In this document: positions 1 to 10,457 of the stretch, piece after piece
Position numbering within the stretch: the stretch's first letter is position 1
Layout: each line of letters starts with the position of its first letter
NCBI RefSeq assembly: GCF_001655685.1
Contig: NZ_LYVF01000047.1
Coordinates: forward strand, 164,399 to 228,398
DNA: 64,000 nucleotides
Reading direction: 5' to 3'
Source of the DNA: Desulfotomaculum copahuensis
GTDB lineage: Bacteria > Bacillota > Desulfotomaculia > Desulfotomaculales > Desulfovirgulaceae
The notes under the pieces: model-generated
Database searches by the model: none
Told to the model about the DNA's origin: nothing
Seen by the model: only the letters and a program-made list of their open reading frames with translations
Position numbers and translations under genes: made by a program

Positions 1-609
1 GAAAGGTGTTCCCGAGTGAAAAATGAGATTGCCCAGGCCATCCATTAAAATCACCCTGGTATCCTGCAGGGTCAAGCCGGCCAGGCTGGACTCCAGATCG
101 TCAATCGTTACGGAAACAGCCACTACACCGGAGATTTGGCCGTTCTGCCCAATAACCGGTGACTGGGCGTAGATCAGCGGCCGCTTGAGCAAAAACCCCC
201 TGGTGACGTTGGATACAATGGCATTGCCGTCCAGTGTCTCTTTAATGGCACGCAGATCCGGCACCCGGGCGCCCGGTTGTCCGCGCAGGCTGTCCACCAC
301 CACACCGCGGCTGTTAATGAACACAATATTGCTGACAAAGGGGAAGTCCTGGGCCAGATTGACCAGGCGCCGGTGCAGGCTGGAGCGGTCCTGTTCGTGG
401 ATGGAATCCAGGGAGGCGGCGGCCCGGCTGAGCATGAGCAATTCATCGATGTAGCCTTCCAACCGGCCGCCCACGGCCTGCTGAACCTCCCGGCGGTTGC
501 TGGCCTCCAGCCTGGCGTGGATGGACAGGTTCTCGTAAAAGGCGAAGTAAAACAGCAACATTACCAGCGGCGCCACCATCATTGACAGACGCCATGTTTT
601 TTCAGACAT
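1..609 (-). CDS. Membrane sensor protein, 5' part (extracellular Cache-type domain)
   Basis: This is the first 203 residues of a gene that runs off the left edge. It starts with ATG at 609 behind a GGAGGTGG ribosome-binding site. A hydrophobic segment (about residues 8-25) is followed by an extracellular region of about 175 residues. Around residues 90-110 and 150-175 it has the strand pattern of Cache/PAS-like ligand sensors (for example VVVDS and ISGVVAVSVTIDDL). Such N-termini belong to sensor histidine kinases, chemoreceptors or cyclic-di-GMP enzymes; the output domain lies outside the window, so the type cannot be decided. It diverges from the rpsB operon, with about 100 bp between its start and the rpsB promoter. 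Confidence 0.75.
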   Translation of the reverse strand, partial: MSEKTWRLSMMVAPLVMLLFYFAFYENLSIHARLEASNRREVQQAVGGRLEGYIDELLMLSRAAASLDSIHEQDRSSLHRRLVNLAQDFPFVSNIVFINSRGVVVDSLRGQPGARVPDLRAIKETLDGNAIVSNVTRGFLLKRPLIYAQSPVIGQNGQISGVVAVSVTIDDLESSLAGLTLQDTRVILMDGLGNLIFHSGTPF

Positions 610-711
610 ACGGCCGGCCACCTCCAGGAAAACTGATCACTAATTTGACGTGTCCGGCTGTAATTCCTCTTTTAACCAGCCCGGCCATGTCAAAGTTTTC
701 CGCAGTTTAAC

Positions 712-740
712 TTGCCAGAAGAACAGCTTTATGTTAGAAT
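712..740 (+). promoter_or_regulatory. SigA-type promoter of the rpsB operon
   Basis: TTGCCA (712-717), a 17 bp spacer and TAGAAT (735-740), with a TGT extended -10 element just before the -10 box. Transcription would start near 747, giving an rpsB leader of about 110 nt. The promoter faces away from the minus-strand sensor gene. Confidence 0.75.
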
Positions 741-857
741 ACTTCCTGGTGTAAACTACACACGCGCGCCGGATTTCTTCAGGGGTGCCTGCTTAATGCG
801 GGTCCTGGCGGGAGATGACGGCGGCGGAGGAAAAACCGGGCGGGAGGAGGTGTTAAT

Positions 858-1562
<705 letters not shown>

Positions 1563-1689
1563 AGAGCTGAAAAGGTGGGGGGCCCGCAATCGTTTAAATG
1601 CCGGGTAACCCCTGCTTTTTTAAGTTTGAGGCCTTTATTTTATGGCAATAATACATTTAGGAAAAACCTGGCATCAAAGGGGGATGCAT

Positions 1690-2346
1690 ATGGCTGAGGT
1701 AACTGCGGCCATGGTCAAGCAACTCAGGGAACGCACCGGCGCCGGTATGATGGACTGCAAAAAGGCATTGGCCGCTACTGACGGCGATATGGAAAAAGCA
1801 GTTGATTTTCTGCGCGAAAAAGGGTTGGCTGCGGCGGCCAAAAAGGCGGGCCGCATCGCTTCAGAAGGCGTGGTGGACTCCTACATACACGGTGGCGGCC
1901 GCATCGGTGTGCTGGTGGAGGTTAACTGCGAGACTGATTTTGTGGCCAAGACAGACGATTTCCGCAGCTTTGTCCGGGATATCGCCATGCAGATTGCCGC
2001 CGCACGGCCGGAATACGTCTGCCGGGAGGAAGTGCCGGACAGTGTGCTGAACCGGGAAAAGGAAGTACTGGCGGCGCAGGCGGCCAATGAGGGCAAGCCG
2101 GAGAAAATCATTCAAAAAATGGTGGAGGGCCGCCTGGAAAAATTCTATAAAGAAGTTTGCCTGTTGGACCAGCCCTTTATCAAAGATCCCGACATTTCCG
2201 TGCAGCAGTTGTTGACGGAAAAAGTAGCTAAAATAGGGGAAAAAATCAGCATCCGCCGTTTTGTACGCTACGAGTTGGGTGAAGGACTGGCCAAACGGCA
2301 GGATGATTTTGCCGCCGAAGTGGCTTCCGCCACCCGGAATGATTGA
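1690..2346 (+). CDS. tsf: Elongation factor Ts
   Basis: EF-Ts is the nucleotide-exchange factor that recycles EF-Tu from its GDP to its GTP form. The 218-residue product carries the N-terminal UBA-like segment with the signature [16 protein letters not shown] (about residues 12-27) and the core segments FVAKTDDF and [18 protein letters not shown]. Length fits the short Gram-positive form. An in-frame ATG exists at 1642, but ATG 1690 is preferred because AAAGGGGGA sits just upstream and the protein then begins where the family begins ([14 protein letters not shown]). Confidence 0.96.
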   Translation: MAEVTAAMVKQLRERTGAGMMDCKKALAATDGDMEKAVDFLREKGLAAAAKKAGRIASEGVVDSYIHGGGRIGVLVEVNCETDFVAKTDDFRSFVRDIAMQIAAARPEYVCREEVPDSVLNREKEVLAAQAANEGKPEKIIQKMVEGRLEKFYKEVCLLDQPFIKDPDISVQQLLTEKVAKIGEKISIRRFVRYELGEGLAKRQDDFAAEVASATRND

Positions 2347-2424
2347 CTGCTTTGGAAAATTTGCCGGGTGGGAAAAGGATTTTTTAACCTGCCGTAGAAT
2401 TATTCCGGGAGACTGGAGGCTTGA

Positions 2425-3772
<1,348 letters not shown>

Positions 3773-3776
3773 ATCC

Positions 3777-3977
3777 ATGGACGTGCCGGATGTGCTGGCC
3801 ATGGATTTACCTGCCGCCCTGGCCTGCTGTGCGGCTGCCGGGTGGATGGTTGAGATCCGGGAAACCGCGCCGCCGGGCGGTAAACCATCCGGGAAACCCC
3901 GGGTGGTCCGTTTTGAGATTACGGGCAGCCGGTGCGGTGTGCTGACGGTGGCCCGGGAAATGGGAAAGGAGGTGTAG
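3777..3977 (+). CDS. Small conserved-type hypothetical protein after frr
   Basis: A 66-residue soluble protein begins 4 nt after the frr stop codon. A second ATG at 3801 could also be used. The sequence has an N-terminal helix (MDLPAALACCAAAGWMVEI) followed by a Pro/Gly-rich loop and a segment with beta-strand pattern ending VLTVAREMG. The tight packing between frr and the ferredoxin supports it as a real gene. I do not recognise a function; the shape (alpha helix then strand pair) is compatible with a small binding protein, nothing more. Confidence 0.6.
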   Translation: MDVPDVLAMDLPAALACCAAAGWMVEIRETAPPGGKPSGKPRVVRFEITGSRCGVLTVAREMGKEV

Positions 3978-3979
3978 CG

Positions 3980-4147
3980 GTGGCCTACCGGATTACTGAT
4001 GAATGTCTGGCTTGTGGGACATGTGCCGAGTCCTGCCCCAACGAGGCGATTAATGAAGGTGACATCTACCAGATTGATCCCGATAAATGTGAGAATTGCG
4101 GCACCTGTATTGATGCCTGCCCCACCGGAGCCATTATCGAGGAATAA
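3980..4147 (+). CDS. 2[4Fe-4S] ferredoxin, 55 residues
   Basis: A clostridial-type low-potential electron carrier. Two CxxCxxCxxxCP motifs are visible (CLACGTCAESCP and CENCGTCIDACP) in a 55-residue protein, the normal size. The start is GTG at 3980, behind AAAGGAGGTG; an in-frame ATG at 3932 lies inside the preceding gene and has no site. It is the last gene of the rpsB-frr run and is followed directly by a stem-loop. The redox partner cannot be told from its neighbours, which are translation genes. Confidence 0.93.
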   Translation: MAYRITDECLACGTCAESCPNEAINEGDIYQIDPDKCENCGTCIDACPTGAIIEE

Positions 4148-4154
4148 TGGAAAT

Positions 4155-4180
4155 AACCCCCTCTTCCGGAGGGGGTTGTT
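4155..4180 (+). terminator. Intrinsic terminator after the ferredoxin gene
   Basis: A 9 bp stem AACCCCCTC / GAGGGGGTT (4155-4163 / 4169-4177) with a 5 nt loop, followed by a modest T-rich stretch (GTTTATATAAATT). It separates the rpsB-ferredoxin run from uppS. Confidence 0.7.
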
Positions 4181-4228
4181 TATATAAATTGTTCCCCGCA
4201 GCAGGTAAGAAGGAGGATTATCCGGCCC

Positions 4229-5035
4229 ATGCTCAAGGACCTGGTGCGCAATTGGCGTGAGCGTAAAAAAGGCCAACTGTCGGAAGAGGATTTGCTGGCC
4301 CGGTTGGACCGGCAGCGCCTGCCCCGGCATGTGGCGATCATCATGGACGGCAACGGGCGCTGGGCGCGGCGGCGGGGAATGCCCCGCACCTTCGGTCACC
4401 GGGCCGGCATGGAATCCATCCGGGATATAGTCCGCTTGAGCACCCAGTTGGGCATTGGTTATTTGACCCTGTACGCATTTTCGACGGAAAACTGGAAACG
4501 TCCCACGGACGAAGTGAATTTTTTGATGAACCTGCTGGTGGAGTATTTGCACAAGGAAATTGACGAACTTTGCCAAAACAATATCCGCATTCACCCGATC
4601 GGACTACTGGACGAACTGCCGGCAAAAGCCGGGGAGGCGCTGCAGGTGGCTGTTGCACGGAGCAGGCACAACAGCGGGTTGACCTTGAATCTGGCCCTGA
4701 ATTACGGGGGACGTACCGAACTGGTGGAGGCCGTGCGGGCGATCGCGCGGGAGGTGGCATCCGGCCGCCTGTTCCCCGAATCTATTGACGAGCCGGTCAT
4801 TGCCGGTTATCTTTATACGGCGGGTCAGCCGGACCCGGATTTGTTGATCCGGCCGGCCGGCGATTACCGGGTAAGCAACTTTTTGCTCTGGCAGCTGGCT
4901 TATACGGAATTCTGGATGACGCCGGTAATGTGGCCCGACTTCCGGAAGGTGCACTTGTTGCAGGCGCTGGTGGACTACCAGCGCCGGGAGAGGCGCTTCG
5001 GCGGTTTAATCAAATCTCAGGCTGGTGAAAATTAG
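4229..5035 (+). CDS. uppS: Undecaprenyl diphosphate synthase (isoprenyl transferase)
   Basis: UppS is a soluble cis-prenyltransferase that extends farnesyl diphosphate with isopentenyl diphosphate to make the C55 carrier used in wall synthesis. The 268-residue protein shows the substrate loop HVAIIMDGNGRWARRRG (catalytic Asp in MDGN), FSTENWKRP, and the C-terminal diphosphate-binding region LLIRPAGDYRVSNFLLWQ ending TEFW. The usual TSGE of this last motif reads PAGD here, but both Arg residues and the Ser remain. ATG 4229 follows AAGGAGG. The stop TAG shares its last base with the cdsA start. Confidence 0.95.
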   Translation: MLKDLVRNWRERKKGQLSEEDLLARLDRQRLPRHVAIIMDGNGRWARRRGMPRTFGHRAGMESIRDIVRLSTQLGIGYLTLYAFSTENWKRPTDEVNFLMNLLVEYLHKEIDELCQNNIRIHPIGLLDELPAKAGEALQVAVARSRHNSGLTLNLALNYGGRTELVEAVRAIAREVASGRLFPESIDEPVIAGYLYTAGQPDPDLLIRPAGDYRVSNFLLWQLAYTEFWMTPVMWPDFRKVHLLQALVDYQRRERRFGGLIKSQAGEN

Positions 5036-5823
5036 TGCTCCGGCAGCGAATTTTAAGCGCAGCGGCAGGCATTCCCCTGATTATACTGGCGGTCTGGCAT
5101 GGCGGTATCGCCCTCTTGTTGCTGGTTGCCGTTCTCATGTTGCTCGGCATTCTGGAAATCGTGGGGATATTTGAACGCCTGAACCTGCGCCCGCCCCTGT
5201 GGCTGGCCATGCTGGGCAGTCTTTTGCTGCTGGGCAGCGCATATCTATACAAGGACGAGGGATTTGCCGCCGCCATCACACTGGTGGTGATTCTGTTCCT
5301 GGCCGTCACGGTACTGTTGTATCCGGGCTACACGCCGGTGGACGGGGCGGCCGCCCTGCTGGCCACGCTTTATATCGGTTTGTTCGCCTATCTTTACTTG
5401 ATGCGTTTATTTGACGCCGGGTGGATCTGGCTCACCTTTACCCTGGCCGGCACCTGGGCCAGCGACACATTGGCTTACTTTGTCGGCCGCTCTTTGGGCC
5501 GCCATCATCTGGCACCGGTGTTGAGCCCGGGCAAGACTGTCGAAGGCGCCGCCGGGGGGGTGGCGGGCAGCGTTTTGGCGGCGCTTGTGTTTCTGTATCT
5601 CTATCCTTTTCTGCCTCGCGGACCGGTTTTGCTTTTAGGGGTGCTGCTGGGCGCGGCCGCCCAGGTGGGCGATCTGGTGGAGTCCGCATTTAAAAGACAA
5701 GCCGGTGTGAAGGATGCCGGCGGACTGATTCCCGGTCACGGGGGTATTTTGGACCGTTTCGACAGCATGCTCTTTACCGCGCCCCTGGTATACTACTTTG
5801 TGGCCAAGTTTATAATAAGTTGA
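5035..5823 (+). CDS. cdsA: Phosphatidate cytidylyltransferase
   Basis: An integral membrane enzyme making CDP-diacylglycerol from phosphatidic acid and CTP, the precursor of phosphatidylglycerol and cardiolipin. The 262-residue protein is strongly hydrophobic with about 7-8 membrane segments. The C-terminal CDS signature is visible in the run from GDLVESAFKRQAGVKD through IPGHGGILDRFDS, near residues 208-242. GTG 5035 overlaps the uppS stop by one base, so the two are coupled, as in most Gram-positive genomes. Confidence 0.94.
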   Translation: MLRQRILSAAAGIPLIILAVWHGGIALLLLVAVLMLLGILEIVGIFERLNLRPPLWLAMLGSLLLLGSAYLYKDEGFAAAITLVVILFLAVTVLLYPGYTPVDGAAALLATLYIGLFAYLYLMRLFDAGWIWLTFTLAGTWASDTLAYFVGRSLGRHHLAPVLSPGKTVEGAAGGVAGSVLAALVFLYLYPFLPRGPVLLLGVLLGAAAQVGDLVESAFKRQAGVKDAGGLIPGHGGILDRFDSMLFTAPLVYYFVAKFIIS

Positions 5824-5834
5824 GGTGACTACCG

Positions 5835-6896
5835 GTGCCCAGGTATATCCGGGTAGCCGTTCTGGTGACCACCGTCCTGCTGCTTTACCTGGCCTGGAAG
5901 TACGTGGTACCGGAAGCGCTGGTCATATTGAATTTTGTTCTGATGGTGCTGACGCCTTTTATTCTGGCGGCGGCCATCGCTATTTTAATGGAACCGCTGG
6001 TCCGGTTGTTCAGCCGGCGGCTGAACCGCTCACTGGCGGTAGCACTGGCCATGCTGGTGGTCATCGGCGGCCTGGGCGGCCTGCTCACCCTGCTCATCCT
6101 GCGCCTGGTGGGCGAGTTGAATGAGCTTTCGGTGCGCCTGCCTCACTATGCCGGGCCGGTCCAGGACAATATCAGCCGTTTGGTGGAGCAGGGGAAAATT
6201 TTTTATTTTCAGCTGCCGCCGGCGGTCACCGCTCATCTACAGAAAAACATGGGCACATTCACCGACTGGCTATCGAACTTTGCCGGCAATGTAGCCGTAT
6301 GGCTTTTGCACCTGGTTACCTCCCTGCCCAACGCGGTTACAACTATCGTGGTGGCGCTGGTGGCCACCTACTTTATCAGCCGGGACCGCCACCTGATTGT
6401 GAACCTTTGGCTCAAAGCGGCCCCGGAACCATGGGGCGCCCGGGTGCTGGATGTGGTCCGGCAGGTGGTTGGCGCCGCGCTGGGCTATATTCGCGCCCAG
6501 TCCCTGTTAATCACCCTGACCACCGTGCAGAGCATCGCCGGCCTGTATCTGATTGGGGCGCAGTATTCCCTGACCATCGGTCTTTTGATCGGACTGTTCG
6601 ACCTGATCCCGGTGCTCGGACCGGCTTCGGTATACATTCCCTGGACCGCCTGGGCGCTGTTCAGCGGTCATGTGGCCTTCGGGCTCAAGCTGCTGTTTCT
6701 TTACCTGCTGGTCTGGGCCGTGCGCCAGGTGCTGGAGGCGCGGGTGGTGGCCGCCAATCTGGGTCTGCATCCCCTGGCCGTGCTGCTGGCCATGTATGTC
6801 GGCCTGAAGTCAATCGGGGTGGCCGGTCTGATCCTGGGACCGCTCTCCTTGATTGCGCTGCAGGCGGCGGTGAAGACTATTTACGGCAGCCGTTAG
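5835..6896 (+). CDS. ytvI: AI-2E-family membrane protein, YtvI-like (sporulation)
   Basis: A 353-residue polytopic protein of the AI-2E transporter superfamily (formerly UPF0118). Two hydrophobic hairpins occupy residues 1-95, then a soluble stretch of about 70 residues, then five to six membrane segments with the family motif GLLIGLFDLIPVLGP and the C-terminal GPLSLIALQA. The pattern and length fit the YtvI subgroup, which in Bacillus is made during sporulation; the transported substrate is unknown. GTG 5835 follows TGAGGTGA. It sits between cdsA and dxr, a place where many Firmicutes have no such gene. Confidence 0.75.
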   Translation: MPRYIRVAVLVTTVLLLYLAWKYVVPEALVILNFVLMVLTPFILAAAIAILMEPLVRLFSRRLNRSLAVALAMLVVIGGLGGLLTLLILRLVGELNELSVRLPHYAGPVQDNISRLVEQGKIFYFQLPPAVTAHLQKNMGTFTDWLSNFAGNVAVWLLHLVTSLPNAVTTIVVALVATYFISRDRHLIVNLWLKAAPEPWGARVLDVVRQVVGAALGYIRAQSLLITLTTVQSIAGLYLIGAQYSLTIGLLIGLFDLIPVLGPASVYIPWTAWALFSGHVAFGLKLLFLYLLVWAVRQVLEARVVAANLGLHPLAVLLAMYVGLKSIGVAGLILGPLSLIALQAAVKTIYGSR

Positions 6897-6984
6897 AATG
6901 TGCGTGAGCCGGGTTTGGTTTGTGTGTATGCAGACCGTTTCCACGGCCGGTTGGAAATGGCATAATTGAATGCAGGGGTGTATA

Positions 6985-8166
6985 ATGAAGGAAATAGTTA
7001 TCCTGGGCAGTACCGGCTCCGTCGGCCGGCAGTCCCTGGAGGTAATCCGCCGCCTGCCCGGGCGCTACCGGGTGGCCGGGCTGGCCGCCGGGCGCAACTG
7101 GCGTTTGCTGGCGGAGCAAATCAAGCAGTTTCATCCCCGGGTGGTTTCCCTGGCCGGGCCGGAAGAAGCCCGGGAGTTGGCGCAGCATTTGGACGGCGGC
7201 GGCCGGCCGCCGGAAATCCACTGGGGCGAAGAAGGACTGCGGGCTGTGGCCACCTGCCCCGGTGCGGCTGTGGTGCTTTCCGCCGTCACCGGTACGGCCG
7301 GCCTTGAACCGACGGTGGCCGCGCTAATGGCGGGCAAGAATATCGCTTTGGCCAACAAGGAGACCCTGGTGGCCGCCGGGGAACTGGTGATGGGTCTGGC
7401 CAAAGCAAAGGGTGTCCGGATTCTGCCCGTGGACAGCGAACATTCGGCGGTCTGGCAGTGCTTGTCCGGCGCACCGCCGGGCGCGCCGGACAGAATCATT
7501 CTCACCGCTTCCGGCGGGCCGTTCCTGCATGAACCGGCGGATTTGTCCGCGGTCACGGTGGAAATGGCCCTGGCCCATCCGAACTGGCACATGGGCCGCA
7601 AAATCACAATTGATTCCGCTACCATGATGAACAAGGGCCTGGAGGTCATGGAAGCACACTGGCTGTTCGGAGTGGCTCTGGACCGGATCCAGGTGCTGGT
7701 ACATCCGGAGAGTATCGTTCATTCCATGGTGGAATTTGTGGACGGGGCGGTGCTGGCCCAGCTTGGAGTACCCGACATGCGCCTGCCCATCCAGTATGCC
7801 TTGTCCCATCCCGGGCGCTGGCCCGGTCCGGTGCCCCGTCTGGACTGGCGGCGGGCGATGAGGCTGACTTTTTTGCCACCCGATACGCGCCGCTTCCCCT
7901 GTCTGAAACTGGCCTCCGCCGCTGCCCGCACGGGGGGGACCATGCCGGCGGTGTTGAATGCAGCCAATGAAGTGGCGGTGCAGGCTTTCCTCGACCGGCG
8001 CCTCGGCTTTACCGGTATTCCGGTTCTGGTGGAACGGGTGCTCGATGCCCACCGGGCTGTTTCCGGCGCCTCCCTGGAGGAAATACTGGCCGCCGACGCC
8101 TGGGCGCGTGAATATGCGCAGCGGGCATTGGACCGGGAACAGCTGCCGTGCTGCCGCCGGGATTGA
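6985..8166 (+). CDS. dxr: 1-deoxy-D-xylulose 5-phosphate reductoisomerase
   Basis: Dxr converts DXP to 2-C-methylerythritol 4-phosphate with NADPH, the second step of the MEP isoprenoid pathway. The 393-residue protein has the NADP fold GSTGSVGRQSLEV at the N-terminus, the metal-binding segment VDSEHSAVWQCL, the flexible loop with HPNWHMGRKITIDSATMMNKGLE, and the C-terminal PAVLNAANEVAVQAFL. ATG 6985 (MKEIVILGSTG) after CAGGGGTG is preferred to ATG 6970. It begins the dxr-rseP-ispG-proS run, so two MEP enzymes are clustered here and supply uppS. Confidence 0.96.
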   Translation: MKEIVILGSTGSVGRQSLEVIRRLPGRYRVAGLAAGRNWRLLAEQIKQFHPRVVSLAGPEEARELAQHLDGGGRPPEIHWGEEGLRAVATCPGAAVVLSAVTGTAGLEPTVAALMAGKNIALANKETLVAAGELVMGLAKAKGVRILPVDSEHSAVWQCLSGAPPGAPDRIILTASGGPFLHEPADLSAVTVEMALAHPNWHMGRKITIDSATMMNKGLEVMEAHWLFGVALDRIQVLVHPESIVHSMVEFVDGAVLAQLGVPDMRLPIQYALSHPGRWPGPVPRLDWRRAMRLTFLPPDTRRFPCLKLASAAARTGGTMPAVLNAANEVAVQAFLDRRLGFTGIPVLVERVLDAHRAVSGASLEEILAADAWAREYAQRALDREQLPCCRRD

Positions 8167-8181
8167 AATGGAGGCGATATT

Positions 8182-9201
8182 ATGCAGACACTTTGGGCTT
8201 CCATTGTTGTTTTCGGTCTGCTCATTTTCTTTCATGAGTTCGGCCATTTTATCGTGGCCAAACTGGCCGGGATAAAGGTGCATGAATTCAGCCTCGGGTT
8301 CGGCCCCAGGCTGGCCGGCCTGCCACGGGGGGAAACCACCTACAACCTGCGCCTGCTCCCGCTCGGTGGTTTTGTGCGTATGGCCGGCATGGATCCGGAA
8401 GACAAGGAAGCGGACGATGAACGCGGTTTTAACAAAAAGCCGGTTTGGCAGCGGGCGCTGGTTATTGTGGCCGGTCCGCTGATGAATTTCCTGCTGGCGG
8501 CGCTTTTGCTGGCGGTGATTTTTGCCGCCCAGGGGATGCCCGCTCCCACCACCACCGTGAGCAAGCTGTTACCGGGTCAACCGGCAGAAAAAGCCGGCCT
8601 CCGGCCGGGAGACCGCATTGTAGCCATCGACGGGCAACCGGTGCAGAGCTGGGAGCAGATCAGCCAGTTGATCAGCGGCCTTCCGGACAGGCGGATTGAT
8701 TTAACGGTTGTACGGAATCAAAACCGGAAGAACATCACTTTGGTCACGGCCAGGGATCCGTCCGGACAGGGTAAAATCGGCATATACCCATCCCAGGAAA
8801 TGCAGCGGATGGGCTTGTTCACCGCCGTGGGCAAAGGAATGGAATACACCGCACGCATTTCAGTTTTAATTCTGGATTTTATCGGCAAGATGATTACCGG
8901 ACGCGCCCCGGCCGAACTGGGCGGGCCGGTGCGTATCGTGCAGGAAATCCACACCGCCGTGGGTATGGGCATCTTTTACCTGCTGCAACTGGCTGCCTTT
9001 TTAAGCATCAATCTGGGCCTGTTCAACCTGCTGCCCATTCCGGCACTGGACGGCAGCCGGGTGGTTTTTCTGGCTGTGGAAGGCCTGCGCGGCCGGCCGG
9101 TGGATCCAGCCAAGGAAAACTTCATTCATCTGGTTGGTTTCGGCCTGTTGCTGCTGCTCATCGTGGTGATCACCTATAATGACGTGCTGCAGATCATGTA
9201 A
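8182..9201 (+). CDS. rseP: Site-2 intramembrane zinc metalloprotease
   Basis: RseP/RasP cuts membrane-anchored anti-sigma factors and leftover signal peptides within the bilayer. The 339-residue protein has the zinc motif HEFGH at residues 18-22 in the first membrane segment, one PDZ domain around residues 115-195 (KAGLRPGDRIVAIDG), and the second catalytic motif NLLPIPALDGSR in a late membrane segment. ATG 8182 lies after GGAGGCGAT, 15 bp past dxr. A single PDZ domain is usual for Gram-positive members. Confidence 0.95.
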   Translation: MQTLWASIVVFGLLIFFHEFGHFIVAKLAGIKVHEFSLGFGPRLAGLPRGETTYNLRLLPLGGFVRMAGMDPEDKEADDERGFNKKPVWQRALVIVAGPLMNFLLAALLLAVIFAAQGMPAPTTTVSKLLPGQPAEKAGLRPGDRIVAIDGQPVQSWEQISQLISGLPDRRIDLTVVRNQNRKNITLVTARDPSGQGKIGIYPSQEMQRMGLFTAVGKGMEYTARISVLILDFIGKMITGRAPAELGGPVRIVQEIHTAVGMGIFYLLQLAAFLSINLGLFNLLPIPALDGSRVVFLAVEGLRGRPVDPAKENFIHLVGFGLLLLLIVVITYNDVLQIM

Positions 9202-9222
9202 CCGGAGCGAGGGGGGAGTATC

Positions 9223-10341
9223 GTGCAGCGCAGGAAAACCCGCCCGGTCCGGGTGGGTACGGTGCAGGTGGGCGGCGGCGCACCGGTTTCCGTGCAGTCC
9301 ATGACCAATACCGATACCCGGGATGTGGCGGCCACCGTGGCGCAAATCAACCGCCTGGCCGCGGCCGGCTGCGAGATCGTGCGGGTGGCCGTGCCCGATG
9401 CGGCAGCGGCGGACGCCCTGCCGGCAGTCAGGGCGTCGATCGGCATTCCGTTGATTGCCGATATCCATTTCGACTACCGCCTGGCCCTGGCCGCGCTGCA
9501 GGCCGGTGTGGACGGACTGCGCATCAACCCGGGCAACATCGGCAGTCGCGAAAAGGTGGCTGCCGTGGTGGAAGCGGCAAAAAAACGGCAGGTACCCATC
9601 CGTATCGGCGTCAACGCCGGATCGCTGGAGAAGGACCTGTTGGCCAAATACGGCGCCCCGGCCGCACCGGCGCTGGTGGAAAGCGCCCGGCGGCACATCC
9701 GCCTGTTGGAAGAACTGGATTTCCGGGAAATCAAAATTTCCCTCAAGGCGTCGGACGTGCCTTTGATGATTGAGGCCTACCGCCTGCTGGCCCGGGAAGT
9801 GGACTACCCCTTTCATGTCGGGGTCACCGAGGCGGGCACGGTGCGCTCGGGCGCGGTGAAGTCGGCGGTGGGTATCGGCGCCCTGCTGGCTATGGGCATA
9901 GGCGACACCATCCGGGTTTCCCTAACCGGTGATCCGGTGGAAGAAGTGCGGGTGGGGTATGAAATTTTGAAGGCGCTTGGTTTACGCCGGCGGGGCGTTG
10001 AATTGATCTCCTGTCCCACCTGCGGCCGGACGCAAATTGATTTGATTCCCATCGCCAACCGGGTGGAAGAACTTTTGCAAGACATCGACCGGCCACTGAA
10101 AGTGGCCGTAATGGGTTGTGCCGTCAACGGGCCGGGTGAAGCCCGGCACGCCGACGTGGGCATTGCCGGCGGCAAGGGCGACGGTTTGTTGTTCCGCCAC
10201 GGCCGCGTGATCCGGCGTGTTCCCGCCGCCGCACTGGTGGACGAGTTGGTGCGGGAAGTGAGAAGGCTGGCGGGGGTGGAGACCGGGATCCGGCGGGCAG
10301 GAGCGGGAGAAAATTCACCGCGTCCGGCCGGAAATGAATAG
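9223..10341 (+). CDS. ispG: 4-hydroxy-3-methylbut-2-en-1-yl diphosphate synthase (flavodoxin)
   Basis: IspG reduces the cyclic diphosphate MEcPP to HMBPP with a [4Fe-4S] cluster, the sixth MEP step. The 372-residue protein starts with the TIM-barrel segment [17 protein letters not shown] and ends with the cluster domain SCPTCGRT ... [12 protein letters not shown], giving the three cysteine ligands (CxxC and C) plus the conserved Glu. GTG 9223 follows a GGGGGAG site. The last 25 residues are a polar tail beyond the usual end. Confidence 0.96.
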   Translation: MQRRKTRPVRVGTVQVGGGAPVSVQSMTNTDTRDVAATVAQINRLAAAGCEIVRVAVPDAAAADALPAVRASIGIPLIADIHFDYRLALAALQAGVDGLRINPGNIGSREKVAAVVEAAKKRQVPIRIGVNAGSLEKDLLAKYGAPAAPALVESARRHIRLLEELDFREIKISLKASDVPLMIEAYRLLAREVDYPFHVGVTEAGTVRSGAVKSAVGIGALLAMGIGDTIRVSLTGDPVEEVRVGYEILKALGLRRRGVELISCPTCGRTQIDLIPIANRVEELLQDIDRPLKVAVMGCAVNGPGEARHADVGIAGGKGDGLLFRHGRVIRRVPAAALVDELVREVRRLAGVETGIRRAGAGENSPRPAGNE

Positions 10342-10384
10342 AAAGGTATTTGTTCCGGCAATACTGCCGGGATGGCGTAAAGAA

Positions 10385-10404
10385 TGGGGCCGCATTGCGG
10401 CCCG
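10385..10404. other. Hairpin between ispG and proS
   Basis: GGGCCGC, loop ATT, GCGGCCC (10387-10393 / 10397-10403). No T-run follows, so it is a poor terminator; it may be a pausing or processing site. No T-box features (specifier loop, AGGGTGG box, terminator) were found in this 116 bp gap. Confidence 0.4.
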
Positions 10405-10457
10405 GCGGGGGAAATTAAATTACCCGTGAAAAAAGAAGTTGTTTAGGGGGATTGGTG

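Noticed and set aside
10342..10457. T-box leader before proS
   Set aside because: No T-box sequence, specifier loop or terminator; only a short GC hairpin.
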